Positions 21,777-31,412 of a stretch of 38,079 bases of DNA are shown one piece after another. The DNA lies in assembly GCA_015657675.1 (NCBI GenBank), contig JACDQI010000307.1, positions 1 to 38,079 on the forward strand, read 5' to 3'. The notes under the pieces were generated by a model. The model saw only the letters and a program-made list of their open reading frames with translations. It did not search any database and was not told the DNA's origin. Numbering within the stretch: the first letter of the stretch is position 1; every line of letters starts with the position of its first letter. Origin of the DNA: Devosia sp. Its GTDB lineage: Bacteria; Pseudomonadota; Alphaproteobacteria; Rhizobiales; Devosiaceae. The position numbers and the translations under genes were made by a program.

Positions 21777-22988
21777 ATGAAGATCACCGACATCAAAGTC
21801 ATCGTCGCCTCGCCCGGTCGCAACTTCGTTACCGTCAAGGTCTACACCGATCAGGGCCTCACCGGCATCGGCGATGGCACGGTGAACGGACGCGAACTCA
21901 GCGTCGCGAGCTACCTCAAGGATCACGTGATCCCGACGCTGATCGGCAAGGATGCGCTGCGGACCGAGGACATCTGGCAGTATCTCTACAAGGGCGCCTA
22001 CTGGCGGCGCGGACCGATCACCATGGCGGCGATCGGCGCCATCGACATGGCGCTCTGGGACATCAAGGCCAAGGCGGCCAACATGCCGCTCTATCAGTTG
22101 CTCGGCGGCAAGAGTCGCGACAAGGTGATGGTCTACAAGCACGTCGGCGGGCTCGATATCGGCGAAGTCGTCGAGGGTGTCGTGGCGATGCGCGAGCAAG
22201 GGCTCGATGCGATCCGGGCGCAGGTGTCGATCCCCGGACTGCCGCCGATCTATGGCACCGGCCCCTCCACCGATCAGGCGGCGGGCGGCATGATCCATCC
22301 CCTCCCCAACGAGGAAGTGTGGGCGACGCATAAGTACCTGCCGCTAGTACCGAAACTCTTCGAAAAGCTCCGCGATGCGGTCGGCTATGACGTGCACCTG
22401 CTGCACGACGTGCATCACCGGCTGACGCCGATCGAAGCGGCGCGGCTTGGCAAGGACCTCGAGCCGTTCCGGCTGTTCTGGCTGGAGGATGCGATCCCGG
22501 CCGAACTGCAGGAAGGTTTTCGGATCATCCGGCAGCACACCACCCAGCCGCTGGCGGTGGGTGAAGTGTTCAACTCGATCTTTGACACCACGACGCTGAT
22601 CACCGAGCAGTTGATCGACTATATCCGCGTCACCTCGGTGCATGCGGGCGGCGTGACGGGGCTCAAGAAGATCTTCGACTTTGCCTCGATCTACCATGTG
22701 CGCTCGGCCTGCCACGGGCCGATGGACGTGTCCCCGGTCGCCATGGGTTGCAACATCCATGTCGATGTGGCGATCAACAATTTCGGCATCCAGGAATTCT
22801 CCGGCTACACCGAAGCCACGCACGAGATGTTCCCGTGCAGCTGGAGCTATGATCGCGGCTACCTGCAGCCGGGCGAAGCCCCCGGCCATGGCGTCGAGAT
22901 CGACGAAAAGGTCGCCGAAAAATACCCCTACGCCCCCGCCTACCTGCCGGTTGCCCGGCTGGAAGACGGCACCCTCACGAGTTGGTAG
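21777..22988 (+). CDS. manD: D-mannonate dehydratase of the enolase superfamily (ManD/RspA group)
   Basis: 403 residues. ManD enzymes dehydrate D-mannonate to 2-keto-3-deoxy-D-gluconate. Family signatures are present throughout: [57 protein letters not shown]. The expected catalytic set can be placed: Arg147 and Tyr159 in the flexible loop, metal ligands Asp211, Glu237 and Glu263 ([22 protein letters not shown]), His213 and His313 (ACHGP). These agree to within one residue with characterised ManD numbering. ATG 21777 is used; an upstream TTG in frame is not needed. It is followed after 13 bp by the next dehydratase gene. Some family members with these residues have low or different activity, so substrate is likely but not certain. 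Confidence 0.85.
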   Translation: MKITDIKVIVASPGRNFVTVKVYTDQGLTGIGDGTVNGRELSVASYLKDHVIPTLIGKDALRTEDIWQYLYKGAYWRRGPITMAAIGAIDMALWDIKAKAANMPLYQLLGGKSRDKVMVYKHVGGLDIGEVVEGVVAMREQGLDAIRAQVSIPGLPPIYGTGPSTDQAAGGMIHPLPNEEVWATHKYLPLVPKLFEKLRDAVGYDVHLLHDVHHRLTPIEAARLGKDLEPFRLFWLEDAIPAELQEGFRIIRQHTTQPLAVGEVFNSIFDTTTLITEQLIDYIRVTSVHAGGVTGLKKIFDFASIYHVRSACHGPMDVSPVAMGCNIHVDVAINNFGIQEFSGYTEATHEMFPCSWSYDRGYLQPGEAPGHGVEIDEKVAEKYPYAPAYLPVARLEDGTLTSW

Positions 22989-23001
22989 AGCCCAAAACAA
23001 A

Positions 23002-24152
23002 ATGAAGATTACCGAGATCAAGAGCTATCCGACCTGGGTCGGTCACCGGAACCAGCTGATCGTCAAGGTGGAGACCGACTCCGGCGTTTATGGCTGGGGC
23101 GAAAGCGGTCTTTCGGGCCGCGAGAAGGCCGTGGTCGGCGCCATCGAGCACTATCGTGAATGGCTGATCGGCAAGGACGCGTTCAACATCGGTGCGATCT
23201 GGCAGGAAATGTATCGCAGCCAGTATTTTGAAGGCGGCCGGGTGTTGCAGGCGGCGATCTCGGCGATCGATATCGCGCTGCACGACATCAAGGGCAAAGC
23301 GCTGGGCGTGCCGGTCTACGAACTGCTCGGCGGCAAGCAGCGCGACCGCATTCCGACGTTTGCCTCGACCTCTGCCGGTCCGGGCGAAGAGATGATCGCG
23401 CAGGCCAAGGCATTGCGCGAGCGCGGCTGGGACGTCATCCGCTTCTTCCCGGCCGGCGACCGCGACGGCATTCACGAGCCGCGCCAGTCGATTGCCGACA
23501 CGGCCCGCTGGATGGTGCGGGCGCGCGAAGAACTGGGTGATCGGGCGGTGCTCGGCATCGACTATCACCACCGGCTCAGCATCGCCGAGACGGCGAGCTT
23601 TTGCCAGAAAATGCCGTCGGGCACGCTCGACTTCCTCGAAGAGCCGATCCGTGACGAGACGCCGGAGGCCTACGAGTCCCTGCGCAAGTTGACGGACGTG
23701 CCTTTCGCGATTGGCGAGGAGTTCGCCAGCAAGTGGCAGTTCCTCCCGTACATCGAACGCGGCATCCACCAGTTCAACCGTATCGACGTCTGCAATGTCG
23801 GCGGGCTGACCGAGTCCATGAAGGTCGCCGGCTGGAGCGAGGCGCATTATGTCGACATGATGCCGCACAATCCGCTGGGACCGATCTGCACGGCGGCGAC
23901 GATCCATTTCTCGGCGGCAGTGGCGAACTTTGCCTGGCTCGAGACGCGGGCTTCGCCAGCGGAGAACTACATGGGGGCGTTCGACTCCGACCTCTTCCCG
24001 GTGCAGCCGCGCCTCGAAGGCGCCACCTATCCCTGCCTACCGGTCCGGGCCTCGGCATCGAGGTCGACGAGAAGGCCGTGCAGAAGCAGAGTTTCAAGTT
24101 CTGGGAGGCTCCGCACTGGAAGCGTATCGATGGCTCGGTCACCAACTGGTAG
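23002..24152 (+). pseudogene. Enolase-superfamily dehydratase, galactonate-dehydratase-like, frameshifted near its end
   Basis: About 384 residues if one C is restored in a CCC run near 24030-24040. Most of the gene is one frame: MKITEIKSYPTWVG, VETDSGVYGWGESGLSGRE, YFEGGRVLQAAISAIDIALHDIKGKALGVPVYELLGG, metal ligands in GIDYHHRL, DFLEEPI and AIGEEF, and MMPHNPLGPI (His). The true end, TGPGLGIEVDEKAV, then APHWKRIDGSVTNW, is in the next frame and stops at 24152. The tail GLGIEVDE and the MPHNPLGP motif resemble DgoD-type galactonate dehydratases. The start follows manD by 13 bp. The substrate is probably another aldonate; exact identity is open. Confidence 0.78.
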
Positions 24153-24182
24153 CCGCAAAACAGGTTTTCGAGGAGGAATAGA

Positions 24183-24950
24183 ATGAAGATCGTTCACAGC
24201 CCCATCCCGGCGTTCAAGCGCCCGAGCAAGGACATTATCGAGGCCCTCAAGGACATCGGCACCGCCACGGTGGCCGGGTCACTGGGCCACGCGGGCTTCC
24301 GCAACCCGCACATGCTCGGCCCGGTGACACAGAACCCGGGCAAGTCGATCGTGGGTGTCGCCCAGACCTTGCAGTTCCTGCCGCAGCGGCCTGACCTGTT
24401 CAGCGAAGGCGAATATGCCGACCCGGAGACGCAGCTGCACCGTCACGTGCTCTACGAGATCGAAGCCGGTGACGTGGTGGTGGTCGACGCACGGGGCGAC
24501 ATGAGCTCGGGCGTGTTCGGCGACATGATGTCGACCTACTTCAAGGGTCGCGGCGGCGCCGGCATCGTCATCGACGGCGTGATGCGCGACCGCCCGAATG
24601 TGGAAAAGCTCGGGCTCGCGACCTGGCTGCGCGGCTGGACGCCGAACTACCACGTACAGACGGGCATCTTCCCCAACGCGGTGAACGTGCCGATCTCGTG
24701 CGGCGGCGTTACGGTGATCCCGGGCGACATCATCCTCGCCGATGATGACGGCGTAGTCGTGCTGCCGCAGAGCATGGCCGAAAAGGTCATCGAGGACTCC
24801 CAGAAGCACTCCGAGTGGGAAGTGTATTCGCGCGAGAAGCTGATGGCTGGCGCCGACCTCCGCCGCTACTACCCGCTGCATCCGGACGCCGAGGACGAAT
24901 ACCAGGCCTGGCGCAAGGCCCATGGGATGCCGCCGAGCCCCAGCCGCTAG
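24183..24950 (+). CDS. RraA-like family protein, probable class II keto-acid aldolase
   Basis: 255 residues. The RraA/HMG-aldolase fold is recognisable: IIEALKDIGTATVAGSLGHAG, GDVVVVDARGDMSSGVFGDMMSTYFKGRGGAGIVIDGVMRDRPNVEKLGLATWLRG, and VNVPISCGGVTVIPGDIILADDDGVVVLP. Arg in MRDRP and the following Asp are the usual substrate- and metal-binding pair. Stand-alone RraA-like proteins in catabolic operons act as 2-keto acid aldolases; true RraA RNase E regulators are shorter (about 160 residues). The extra C-terminal 50 residues agree with the aldolase group. GAGGAG precedes the ATG and the gene follows the dehydratase by 30 bp. It probably cleaves the keto-deoxy acid made by the dehydratases. 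Confidence 0.82.
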   Translation: MKIVHSPIPAFKRPSKDIIEALKDIGTATVAGSLGHAGFRNPHMLGPVTQNPGKSIVGVAQTLQFLPQRPDLFSEGEYADPETQLHRHVLYEIEAGDVVVVDARGDMSSGVFGDMMSTYFKGRGGAGIVIDGVMRDRPNVEKLGLATWLRGWTPNYHVQTGIFPNAVNVPISCGGVTVIPGDIILADDDGVVVLPQSMAEKVIEDSQKHSEWEVYSREKLMAGADLRRYYPLHPDAEDEYQAWRKAHGMPPSPSR

Positions 24951-24970
24951 GTCGGCTCGACGCCAACAAA

Positions 24971-25003
24971 GAAGGGGTGGGGCTGATGGCTCCACCCCTT
25001 TTC
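24971..25003. terminator. Strong rho-independent terminator, bidirectional
   Basis: AAGGGGTGG (24972-24980) pairs with CCACCCCTT (24992-25000) with extra GGC/GCT-type pairs, loop TGAT, then TTTTC. It stands between the convergent RraA-like and chemoreceptor genes and serves both. Confidence 0.85.
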
Positions 25004-25033
25004 ATTGGTGGGGCTGGCTAAGGCCAGACGGTC

Positions 25034-27099
25034 TCAGAATTCGTCCCAGTCAGCCCTCAGCGCAGCATTCCCGGAGGTCACGTAGGTCTCGGCGGCGGCG
25101 CGGACGCGGGACTGGAGTGCACGAGCACCGGACGTCGGAGCGGCGGGCGGCTGGCGCAGGACGCGGCGCGGTGAGGCGTCGACAACGAAGACGTCGACGA
25201 TCCGGTCGAGCTCGTTGGCCTGGCCTTCAGTCTGCTCGATGGCAGCGTTGGTTTCCTCGACGAGCGCCGCGTTGTGCTGGGTCATCTCGTCCATCTGCCG
25301 GATGGCAGTGGTGACCTCGGTGATGGCGCTGGACTGATCGCGGGTGGCATCGGAGATACCCTGCGTCAGCTCGGCGCTTTCGCGCACGTCAGCGAGCATG
25401 GAGACCAGCTTCGGGGTGGCCTCGGCGACAAGCTTGCTGCCCGAGTTCACTTCGCCAGTCGACTGTTCGATCAGTTCCTTGACGTCGCTGGAAGCGCTTG
25501 CAGCCGACTGGGCAAGACGGCGGACCTCCACGGCGACTACGGCAAAGCCCTTGCCGGCGTCCCCTGCCCGAGCGGCTTCAACGGAAGCGTTGAGCGCGAG
25601 GAGATTGGTCTGGAAGGCGATGTCGTCGATCAGGCCAATGATGTTGGAGATCTTGGCCGACGAGGACGATATCCGCTCCATGGCCTCGTTGGACCGGGTC
25701 ATGACCTGGCCGGTCTGATCGGCGGTTGTGGCAACGATCCTGGCCTTGGCGCTGGCCTGCTCGGCGCGGCGGGCATTGTCGGTGACGGTGTTGGCAAGCT
25801 GTTCCATGGCCGCCGAGGTTTCCTCGATGGCGGACGCCTGCTTGGTGGTGCGTTCGGCCAGATCGTTGGCGCCGGCAAGGATTTCGCCGGTGGCGGTCTT
25901 CAGCGACCCGGAGGTGTGGCGCAACTGGCCGACGACGTTGGTGAGATTGTCGACCACCGCGTTGGTGTCGGCCTTGAGCTTGGCGAAAGCGCCACGATAG
26001 TCGCCCTGCACCTGCAATGTGAGGTCGGTGCGGGCGAGCGCCGCCAGGACGTCGCCGGTTTCGACCAGACCACGATCGACGGTTTCGACCAGGTTGTTGA
26101 CGCTGGTGGCCACGCCAGTCAGGTCGGCATCCTTGAAGGTCGCAGTGATGCGCTGGGAGAAGTCGCCATCGACGGCGGCGTCGACGACGCTCCCCAGTTC
26201 CTGGACGAGCAAAGCCATGGCGGCACTGCGCTCGCGGGTCTGGCCGGTTCGTACCAGTCGGCGGCGTTGAGCTCGGCGACCTGGATGGCGTTTTCGCGGA
26301 ACACCTGTACGGCGGCGGCCATGGCACCGATCTCGTCGGTGCGACCAAGATAGGGGATGTCGGCCTCGAGATCATTGGCGGCGAGGGTGGACATGCGCGT
26401 GGTGATCTGGCGGATCGGCCTGGCGATCTGCTTGGCGCCCATCACCGCAGTGCCGGCCATGGCGACAATGGTGAGAAGACCAAGGACAAGGCTGGACAGC
26501 AGCGAGAGCTGGGCTTGCGTCTTGGCTTCAGCCTCGACCGCGAGTTCGACTTCACGTGTCCCGGCGACGATCTCATCGACGGCGGCGACCGTCGCGGTGG
26601 AGGCTTCCCGCATCTGGTCCTGCACGTCCGTCAGCGACTTGGCCACACCAAGGTCGACGCTACCGGGTGGCAGCGCCATCTTGCGCTTGAGGATGGGGAG
26701 CATCTGGATGCTGAGGTCAACATAGGACGTGGCCGACGTGATGGCTGTCTCGACACGTTCGATGTTCGCCGAGAGCGTCATGCGGGCCTTGGCCGCCTCA
26801 AGCTTTTCGATCATTTCCTGCAGGCGAGCCTGCTCGGCCTTGGCGGCGTCCTCGGCATCATAAGGGCTGGTGGCCAAGCGCATGTCGCGTGCCGCCATCT
26901 GGGTTTCGCGCATGCTCACCTTGGCGTCGAGCACGGCGCGACCGATAGCGACCTGATTGTCGGCCCTGGCGCCCAGCATCTCATTGACGGAAGCGAAATA
27001 TGTGTTTGCGGCTACCAAACCGACGACCAGCACAATGCCCACGCCAGACATGAGCGACAGTTTGTTACCCAATTTCAGGTTCTTAAAACCCTTGGCCAT
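25034..27099 (-). pseudogene. Methyl-accepting chemotaxis protein, frameshifted
   Basis: About 688 residues with the break repaired. The N-terminus (MAKGFKNLKLGNKLSLMSGVGIVLVVGLVAANTYF) is the first membrane helix; a helical sensor follows, then a second helix (LLSSLVLGLLTIVAMAGTAVMG), HAMP ([43 protein letters not shown]), and in the next frame a further HAMP-like region and the signalling domain with the tip [28 protein letters not shown] and DVKELIEQS. The frame changes near 26245-26260. It senses a small ligand from the periplasm and signals to CheA. The start ATG 27099 has GGGGAAC upstream. The end WDEF is the usual methyltransferase-docking-like tail. The break is likely a sequence error. 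Confidence 0.85.
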
Positions 27100-27376
27100 A
27101 ACGTTCCCCAGTAAAGAAAAGTCAGTATGGGGGCAGCGTCGCAGGCGATTGTTAAGATGTTGTTCCCATTGATTTAAACGGCACTTCCTCGCAGGAGGCG
27201 GCAGCACCGAAGTGGCAACACTAATCATTCCGCGGGCGGAATTACGGGGTGATTTGAGGTCCGCTCATGCAGCGCGCGACAACGTACCGACCAGCTTTCG
27301 CTCCATCTGGAGCGCGCTCAAGCGCCAAGGGGCAGCAAAACTTTTTCTGCACCCTTACGGTCGGCGGCCCGCGGCA

Positions 27377-29497
27377 TCAGTCCTGCGGCAGCTTTTTCGG
27401 CTTGGGGCGGGGGCTGGCGCCGGTGATGGGGGCAGCGTTAGGGCGATTCTTGTACTTGGGCTTGCCCTTGTCCTTGGTACTCGGCTTTTTGGGCTTGCGC
27501 GGCTTGTCGCCGGCAGCCGGCTGGGTGCCGAGATCGTCGCCGCGATCGGAGCGCACCTTGAAATGCGGTTCGCGCTCGGTGCGAGGAGCAGACGTCGGGT
27601 CGAGCGACGGCTCCCACTTCTTCTTGCGGGGGGCTTCGGTGCGGGCTGCGTCAGTCGGCGTGGCGGCGGGCTTGGCGCTGTACTGCGCATCGAGTTCGGC
27701 GGCTGTCGGCCACTTCTTGGGCTTGGGGTGCGGGGACTCTGACCGCTCGTAAGGCTTGCCGGGACGAGCGGGTTTTTCGTAGGGCGTGGACGAGCGCGGG
27801 CGCGAGTATGGCTTGCCCGAGCGGGTCAGCTTTTCATCGACGCGGGCGATGCGGGCGCCCTTTTCCAGCGCGCCGGGTTGCTTCACCAGTTCAGCGAAGG
27901 CGTCGGCCTTGTCGGCGGCGATTTCGAACTTGGTCTCGCTGTCAAAGATCTTGATCGAGCCGATGTCGCGCTTGGAGACGTCGCCGGCCTTGCAGATCAG
28001 CGGCAGCAGCCACTTTGGATCGGCGCGGTGCTGGCGGCCAAGCGAGAGGGTGAACCAGACGCCGTTGGAGAGATCGGGGGCACGTACGCCTTCATCGACG
28101 AAGCGTTCACGACGCGGCGCCTTGCCGTCGTCGCGCGGGATCGGCATTTCGGAGGTTTCTTCCGGCGCCGGGCGCGCCGACATCTGCTGGCGCAGATAGG
28201 CAACGGCGAGGCGTTCGGCAGAGACCGAGGCCAGCAGTTCGGCAACCAGCGGCGCCTCGATCTCGTCGGCTTCGGTGGTGGTCAGCGCCTGCTCGATGAT
28301 CTGGGCGCGCTGCTTGGCTCGATCTCGGCCATGGTCGGGCCCGCGGGTCGTGGCCTGCAGGTTGGCGAGGCTGAGGACGCGGGCGGCGGCGTTGCGGCGA
28401 TAGACCGGGACGACCAACACGCAGATGCCCTTGCGGCCGGCGCGGCCGGTGCGGCCGGAGCGGTGCAGCAGGGTGTCCGGGTTGGTCGGCATGTCGGCGT
28501 GGATGACGAGATCGAGATTGGGCAGATCGATGCCGCGGGCGGCAACGTCGGTGGCGACGCAGACGCGGGCGCGGCCGTCGCGCATCGATTGCAGCGCATT
28601 GGTGCGCTCGGACTGGGTCAGTTCGCCAGAGAGGGCCACGACGGCAAAGCCGCGATTGGCAAGGCGCGCGGCGAGGTGCTTTACGGCCTCGCGGGTGTGG
28701 CAGAAGACGATGGTATTGGAGCTGTCATAGTAGAGCAGCGCGTTGATGACGGCGTGCTCGCGCTCGTCCTTTTGCACCAGCATCAGCTGGTAATCGATAT
28801 CGGCGTGACGCTCGGTGGCGGCGGTGGCGGTGACGCGCACGGCGTCCCGCTGGAAGGTTTTGGCCAGCTTGGCGATGGCCGGCGGCACGGTCGCCGAAAA
28901 CATCAGGGTGCGGCGTTCGGCCGGGGCGGCGGCGAGGATGAACTCGAGGTCTTCGCGGAAGCCGAGGTCGAGCATTTCGTCGGCCTCGTCGAGGACCACG
29001 GCGCGCAGGCCCGAAAGATCGAGGGCGCCGCGGGTGATGTGGTCGCGAAGGCGTCCGGGGGTACCGACGACGATGTGAGCACCGCGTTCCAGCGCTCGGC
29101 GCTCGGTGCGCTGGTCCATGCCGCCGACGCAGGCGGCGGTAATGACGCCGGCCTCGGCATAGAGCCAGTCGAGCTCGCGGCGGACCTGCATGGCAAGTTC
29201 GCGTGTGGGGGCGATAACGAGGCCGAGCGGCAGGCCGGCCTGGCCGAAGCGTTCGGCGTCTTCGAGCAGGATGGCCGAGATGGCCATGCCAAAGGCCACG
29301 GTCTTGCCGGAGCCGGTCTGGGCGGAAACCAGGAGATCGGCGCCGGCATTGGCCGGTTCGAGCATCAGCAGTTGCACGGGAGTAAGGGTTTCGTAGCCCT
29401 TGGCGGCAAGTGCGCGGGCCAATGCGGGGTGTAGCGTTTCGGGCAGGACCGGCGCGATGACTGTTTCGGACGCGATATCGGACGCGATTTCTGACAT
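27377..29497 (-). CDS. DEAD-box ATP-dependent RNA helicase (DeaD/CsdA type)
   Basis: 706 residues. All helicase motifs occur in order: Q motif LTPVQ, SAQTGSGKT (motif I, 58-66), PTRELAMQ (Ia), DEADEML (II), SAT (III), ATDVAARGID (V), HRSGRTGRAG (VI). A DbpA/CsdA RNA-binding domain follows (GVWFTLSLGRQHRADPKWLLPLICKAGDVSKRDIGSIKIFDSETKFEI). The last 170 residues are a Lys/Arg/Pro-rich, disordered tail. It unwinds RNA, typically in ribosome assembly and cold adaptation. MSEIASD at 29497 is the most likely start; two in-frame Met codons lie upstream without better ribosome sites. Convergent with nothing; it faces away from the chemoreceptor promoter. Confidence 0.9.
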   Translation of the reverse strand: MSEIASDIASETVIAPVLPETLHPALARALAAKGYETLTPVQLLMLEPANAGADLLVSAQTGSGKTVAFGMAISAILLEDAERFGQAGLPLGLVIAPTRELAMQVRRELDWLYAEAGVITAACVGGMDQRTERRALERGAHIVVGTPGRLRDHITRGALDLSGLRAVVLDEADEMLDLGFREDLEFILAAAPAERRTLMFSATVPPAIAKLAKTFQRDAVRVTATAATERHADIDYQLMLVQKDEREHAVINALLYYDSSNTIVFCHTREAVKHLAARLANRGFAVVALSGELTQSERTNALQSMRDGRARVCVATDVAARGIDLPNLDLVIHADMPTNPDTLLHRSGRTGRAGRKGICVLVVPVYRRNAAARVLSLANLQATTRGPDHGRDRAKQRAQIIEQALTTTEADEIEAPLVAELLASVSAERLAVAYLRQQMSARPAPEETSEMPIPRDDGKAPRRERFVDEGVRAPDLSNGVWFTLSLGRQHRADPKWLLPLICKAGDVSKRDIGSIKIFDSETKFEIAADKADAFAELVKQPGALEKGARIARVDEKLTRSGKPYSRPRSSTPYEKPARPGKPYERSESPHPKPKKWPTAAELDAQYSAKPAATPTDAARTEAPRKKKWEPSLDPTSAPRTEREPHFKVRSDRGDDLGTQPAAGDKPRKPKKPSTKDKGKPKYKNRPNAAPITGASPRPKPKKLPQD

Positions 29498-29778
29498 GGA
29501 ATTTCGGACTTTCATCAATGCCAAACGGCGCGTCCCGGCGGGACAGCGCACGCGTTTCGGCAACTACCTGGCAAGCAAGGGGGGCGCGTGGGAGGGCGCC
29601 TGTTGCGCGCGGGTGTAGAGGAGAAGTGCCGGAAGGGCAAGGTGGGGCAGTTTTTGGGCCGGTTTTTGGGCGTGCCAACTGAAAGTATTATGAACGAGCA
29701 GATCAGCGAGGCTTCAGGGCGACATCTCTAGAAGGTGGATCAACGCAATCAAGCGCAACCCTTTCAGGAGACACCCAA

Positions 29779-30069
29779 ATGATCCGTTTCGCCCTCGCCG
29801 CCGCCCTCGTTGCCACTGCCACGCTCGCTTCCGTCGGTGGCGTTTCTGCTGGCCCGCTGCAGTTCAACCCGATCAACACCCCGATCGTGCTGCTACCGCT
29901 CGGCCAGGGGAGCAAGGGCGCGAAGGTGAACGGGCCGATCACCAGCCCCGGCGATGCGTTCTATCCGCAGACTGCCACTGTCGATGTGCGCGAGGAGTGC
30001 CTGGCTGCCGGCGGCACGCCGAAGCGCACGTTCGATGGCACCGACTTCGTCTGGACCTGCCGCCAGTAA
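29779..30069 (+). CDS. Small exported protein of unknown function
   Basis: 96 residues with a clear Sec signal peptide (about 1-24, ending VSAGPL). The mature part has VLLPLGQGSKGAKVNGPI, then TVDVREECLAAGGTPKRTFDGTDFVWTCRQ. Two cysteines (ECLAAGG, WTCRQ) are spaced for a disulphide. The ending resembles small periplasmic proteins of alphaproteobacteria. TTCAGGAGACACCC precedes the ATG. It is monocistronic with a terminator hairpin 20 bp after its stop. No function is known to me. Confidence 0.75.
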   Translation: MIRFALAAALVATATLASVGGVSAGPLQFNPINTPIVLLPLGQGSKGAKVNGPITSPGDAFYPQTATVDVREECLAAGGTPKRTFDGTDFVWTCRQ

Positions 30070-30089
30070 GCGCCAGTAGTTTGATGTTG

Positions 30090-30121
30090 AGAGCCGGTCC
30101 AGCGATGGGCCGGCTCTTCTG
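30090..30121 (+). terminator. Terminator of the small exported protein gene
   Basis: AGAGCCGG (30090-30097) pairs with CCGGCTCT (30110-30117), loop about 12 bases with partial CC/GG closing, followed by TCTGTCTT. Located 20 bp after the stop codon. Confidence 0.7.
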
Positions 30122-30136
30122 TCTTCAGAAAAGGAT

Positions 30137-30163
30137 GAGGCGGCGACAGGGAGCCGCCGCCTC
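30137..30163 (-). terminator. Terminator of the BMP binding-protein gene
   Basis: GAGGCGGCG (30137-30145) pairs with CGCCGCCTC (30155-30163); on the minus strand it is followed by ATCCTTTTC. A second palindrome, CCGGCGTT-4-AACGCCGG (30171-30190), lies between it and the stop. Confidence 0.7.
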
Positions 30164-30196
30164 GGGTGACCCGGCGTTTGGGAACGCCGGATAGAG

Positions 30197-31300
30197 TCAG
30201 GTGATCGAGCCAACGATGCCTTCAAGCAGATAGTCGGTGCCCCAGAGGGCGCCGTCATAGAGGCCGAGCGTGCCTTCGATGACCACCTTGCCGGTATTGT
30301 CCTTGAGCGGGCCGACGAAGATCGGGGTGCCAGCTTTGGTCTCTTCGATGGCCTTGGTGGCAGCGGCGATGGCGGCTTCGGTGGCGCCTGCGCCGAAAGC
30401 AGTCGAGGCGACCATGTCCTTGTCGTAGCCACCTTCGTTGACGTTGGGCAGCTTTTCGCCGGCAGCGATCAGCTTGGCGTACTGGGTATAGACGGTGCCC
30501 CACTTCAGTTCGGCGCCGGTGATGAAACCCTTTGGCGCCAGCGAGGCCTGGTCGGCATTGTGGCCGCAGGATTTGACGCCGCGCTGTTCGGCGGTCTCGA
30601 CGATGACTTTCGGGCTATCGACGTGGCAGGCGATGACGTCGCAGCCGGCATCGACGAGCGCATTGGTGGCTTCGGCCTCGCGCACCGGCAGCGACCATTC
30701 GCCGGTGATGATGAGACGGACCTCGGCAGCCGGGTTCACTTTCTTGACGCCCATCAGGAAGGCGTTGACGTTGCGCAGCACCAGCGCGATCGGCTTGGCG
30801 GCGATGAAGCCGATCTTGTTGGAGGTGGTGGAGAGACCGGCAGCGATGCCGTTCACGTAGTGACCCTGGTCGAGGTAGCAGAAATAGCCCCCCAGGTTCA
30901 TCGGGTCGGTGTCCTTGTTCCAGAGCGAGGTCGGGTGACGGAACTCGACGTCTGGATGCTTTGCGGCGGCTTCCTTCATGAAGGGGTCGAAGTAGCCGAA
31001 CGAAGTCGGGAACAGCAGCTTGGCGCCATCGAGGTTGATCATGGATTCCATCGACTGGGCGACGGCATCGGTCTCGGGGACGTTTTCTTCTTCGACGACG
31101 GTGACGTCGGGCAGCGCCTTGAGCGCGGCGGCGCCAACCGCATGGGCCTGGTTCCAGCCGAAGTCGGTGACCGGGCCGACATAGATCATGCCGATGGTCA
31201 GCGGTTCGGCGGCCTGCACGCGCAGGCCGCTGGCGAGCAGCAGCGAGCCGGCAGCGGCGCTGCCGAGGAAATGACGGCGGTTGAGCTTGAAGTTGGACAT
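30197..31300 (-). CDS. BMP/PnrA-like ABC transporter substrate-binding protein
   Basis: 367 residues. A twin-arginine-type leader (NRRHFLGSAAAGSLLLASG, cleavage near VQAAEP) is followed by TIGMIYVGPVTDFGWNQAHAVG, the opening of BMP (basic membrane protein/PnrA-like) proteins, and by VEFRHPTSL, GGYFCYLDQGHYVNGIAAGL, GIVA-like FIAAKPIALVLRNVNAFLMGVKKVNPAAEVRLI and DVIACHVDSPKVIVETAEQRG. These periplasmic proteins bind nucleosides, purines or related compounds. No permease or ATPase gene is nearby, so the rest of the transporter must be elsewhere. ATG 31300 has GGGGG upstream. It lies 112 bp after the flavin reductase gene, perhaps in the GntR operon. Confidence 0.85.
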   Translation of the reverse strand: MSNFKLNRRHFLGSAAAGSLLLASGLRVQAAEPLTIGMIYVGPVTDFGWNQAHAVGAAALKALPDVTVVEEENVPETDAVAQSMESMINLDGAKLLFPTSFGYFDPFMKEAAAKHPDVEFRHPTSLWNKDTDPMNLGGYFCYLDQGHYVNGIAAGLSTTSNKIGFIAAKPIALVLRNVNAFLMGVKKVNPAAEVRLIITGEWSLPVREAEATNALVDAGCDVIACHVDSPKVIVETAEQRGVKSCGHNADQASLAPKGFITGAELKWGTVYTQYAKLIAAGEKLPNVNEGGYDKDMVASTAFGAGATEAAIAAATKAIEETKAGTPIFVGPLKDNTGKVVIEGTLGLYDGALWGTDYLLEGIVGSIT

Positions 31301-31412
31301 AGGTTGCACCCCCAAAAAGTCCAGGTTTCATCGTTCGGAGAACGCGGGATGCGCTCTCCGTCTCGGCAACGCGGTGGCGCTGCGATTGGGTCAGTCCGGT
31401 GGTCTCCGGCGC

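Noticed and set aside
22681-23001. N-terminal extension of the DgoD-like gene into manD
   Set aside because: Residues are Arg/Ser/Pro-rich out-of-frame translation of manD; MKITEIK at 23002 is the family start.
24183-24950. True RNase E regulator RraA
   Set aside because: The protein is about 95 residues longer than RraA and lies in a sugar-acid operon, which fits the aldolase branch of the family.
27878-29434. A 518-residue plus-strand frame opposite the helicase
   Set aside because: The minus strand holds all DEAD-box motifs; the opposite frame is a compositional artefact.
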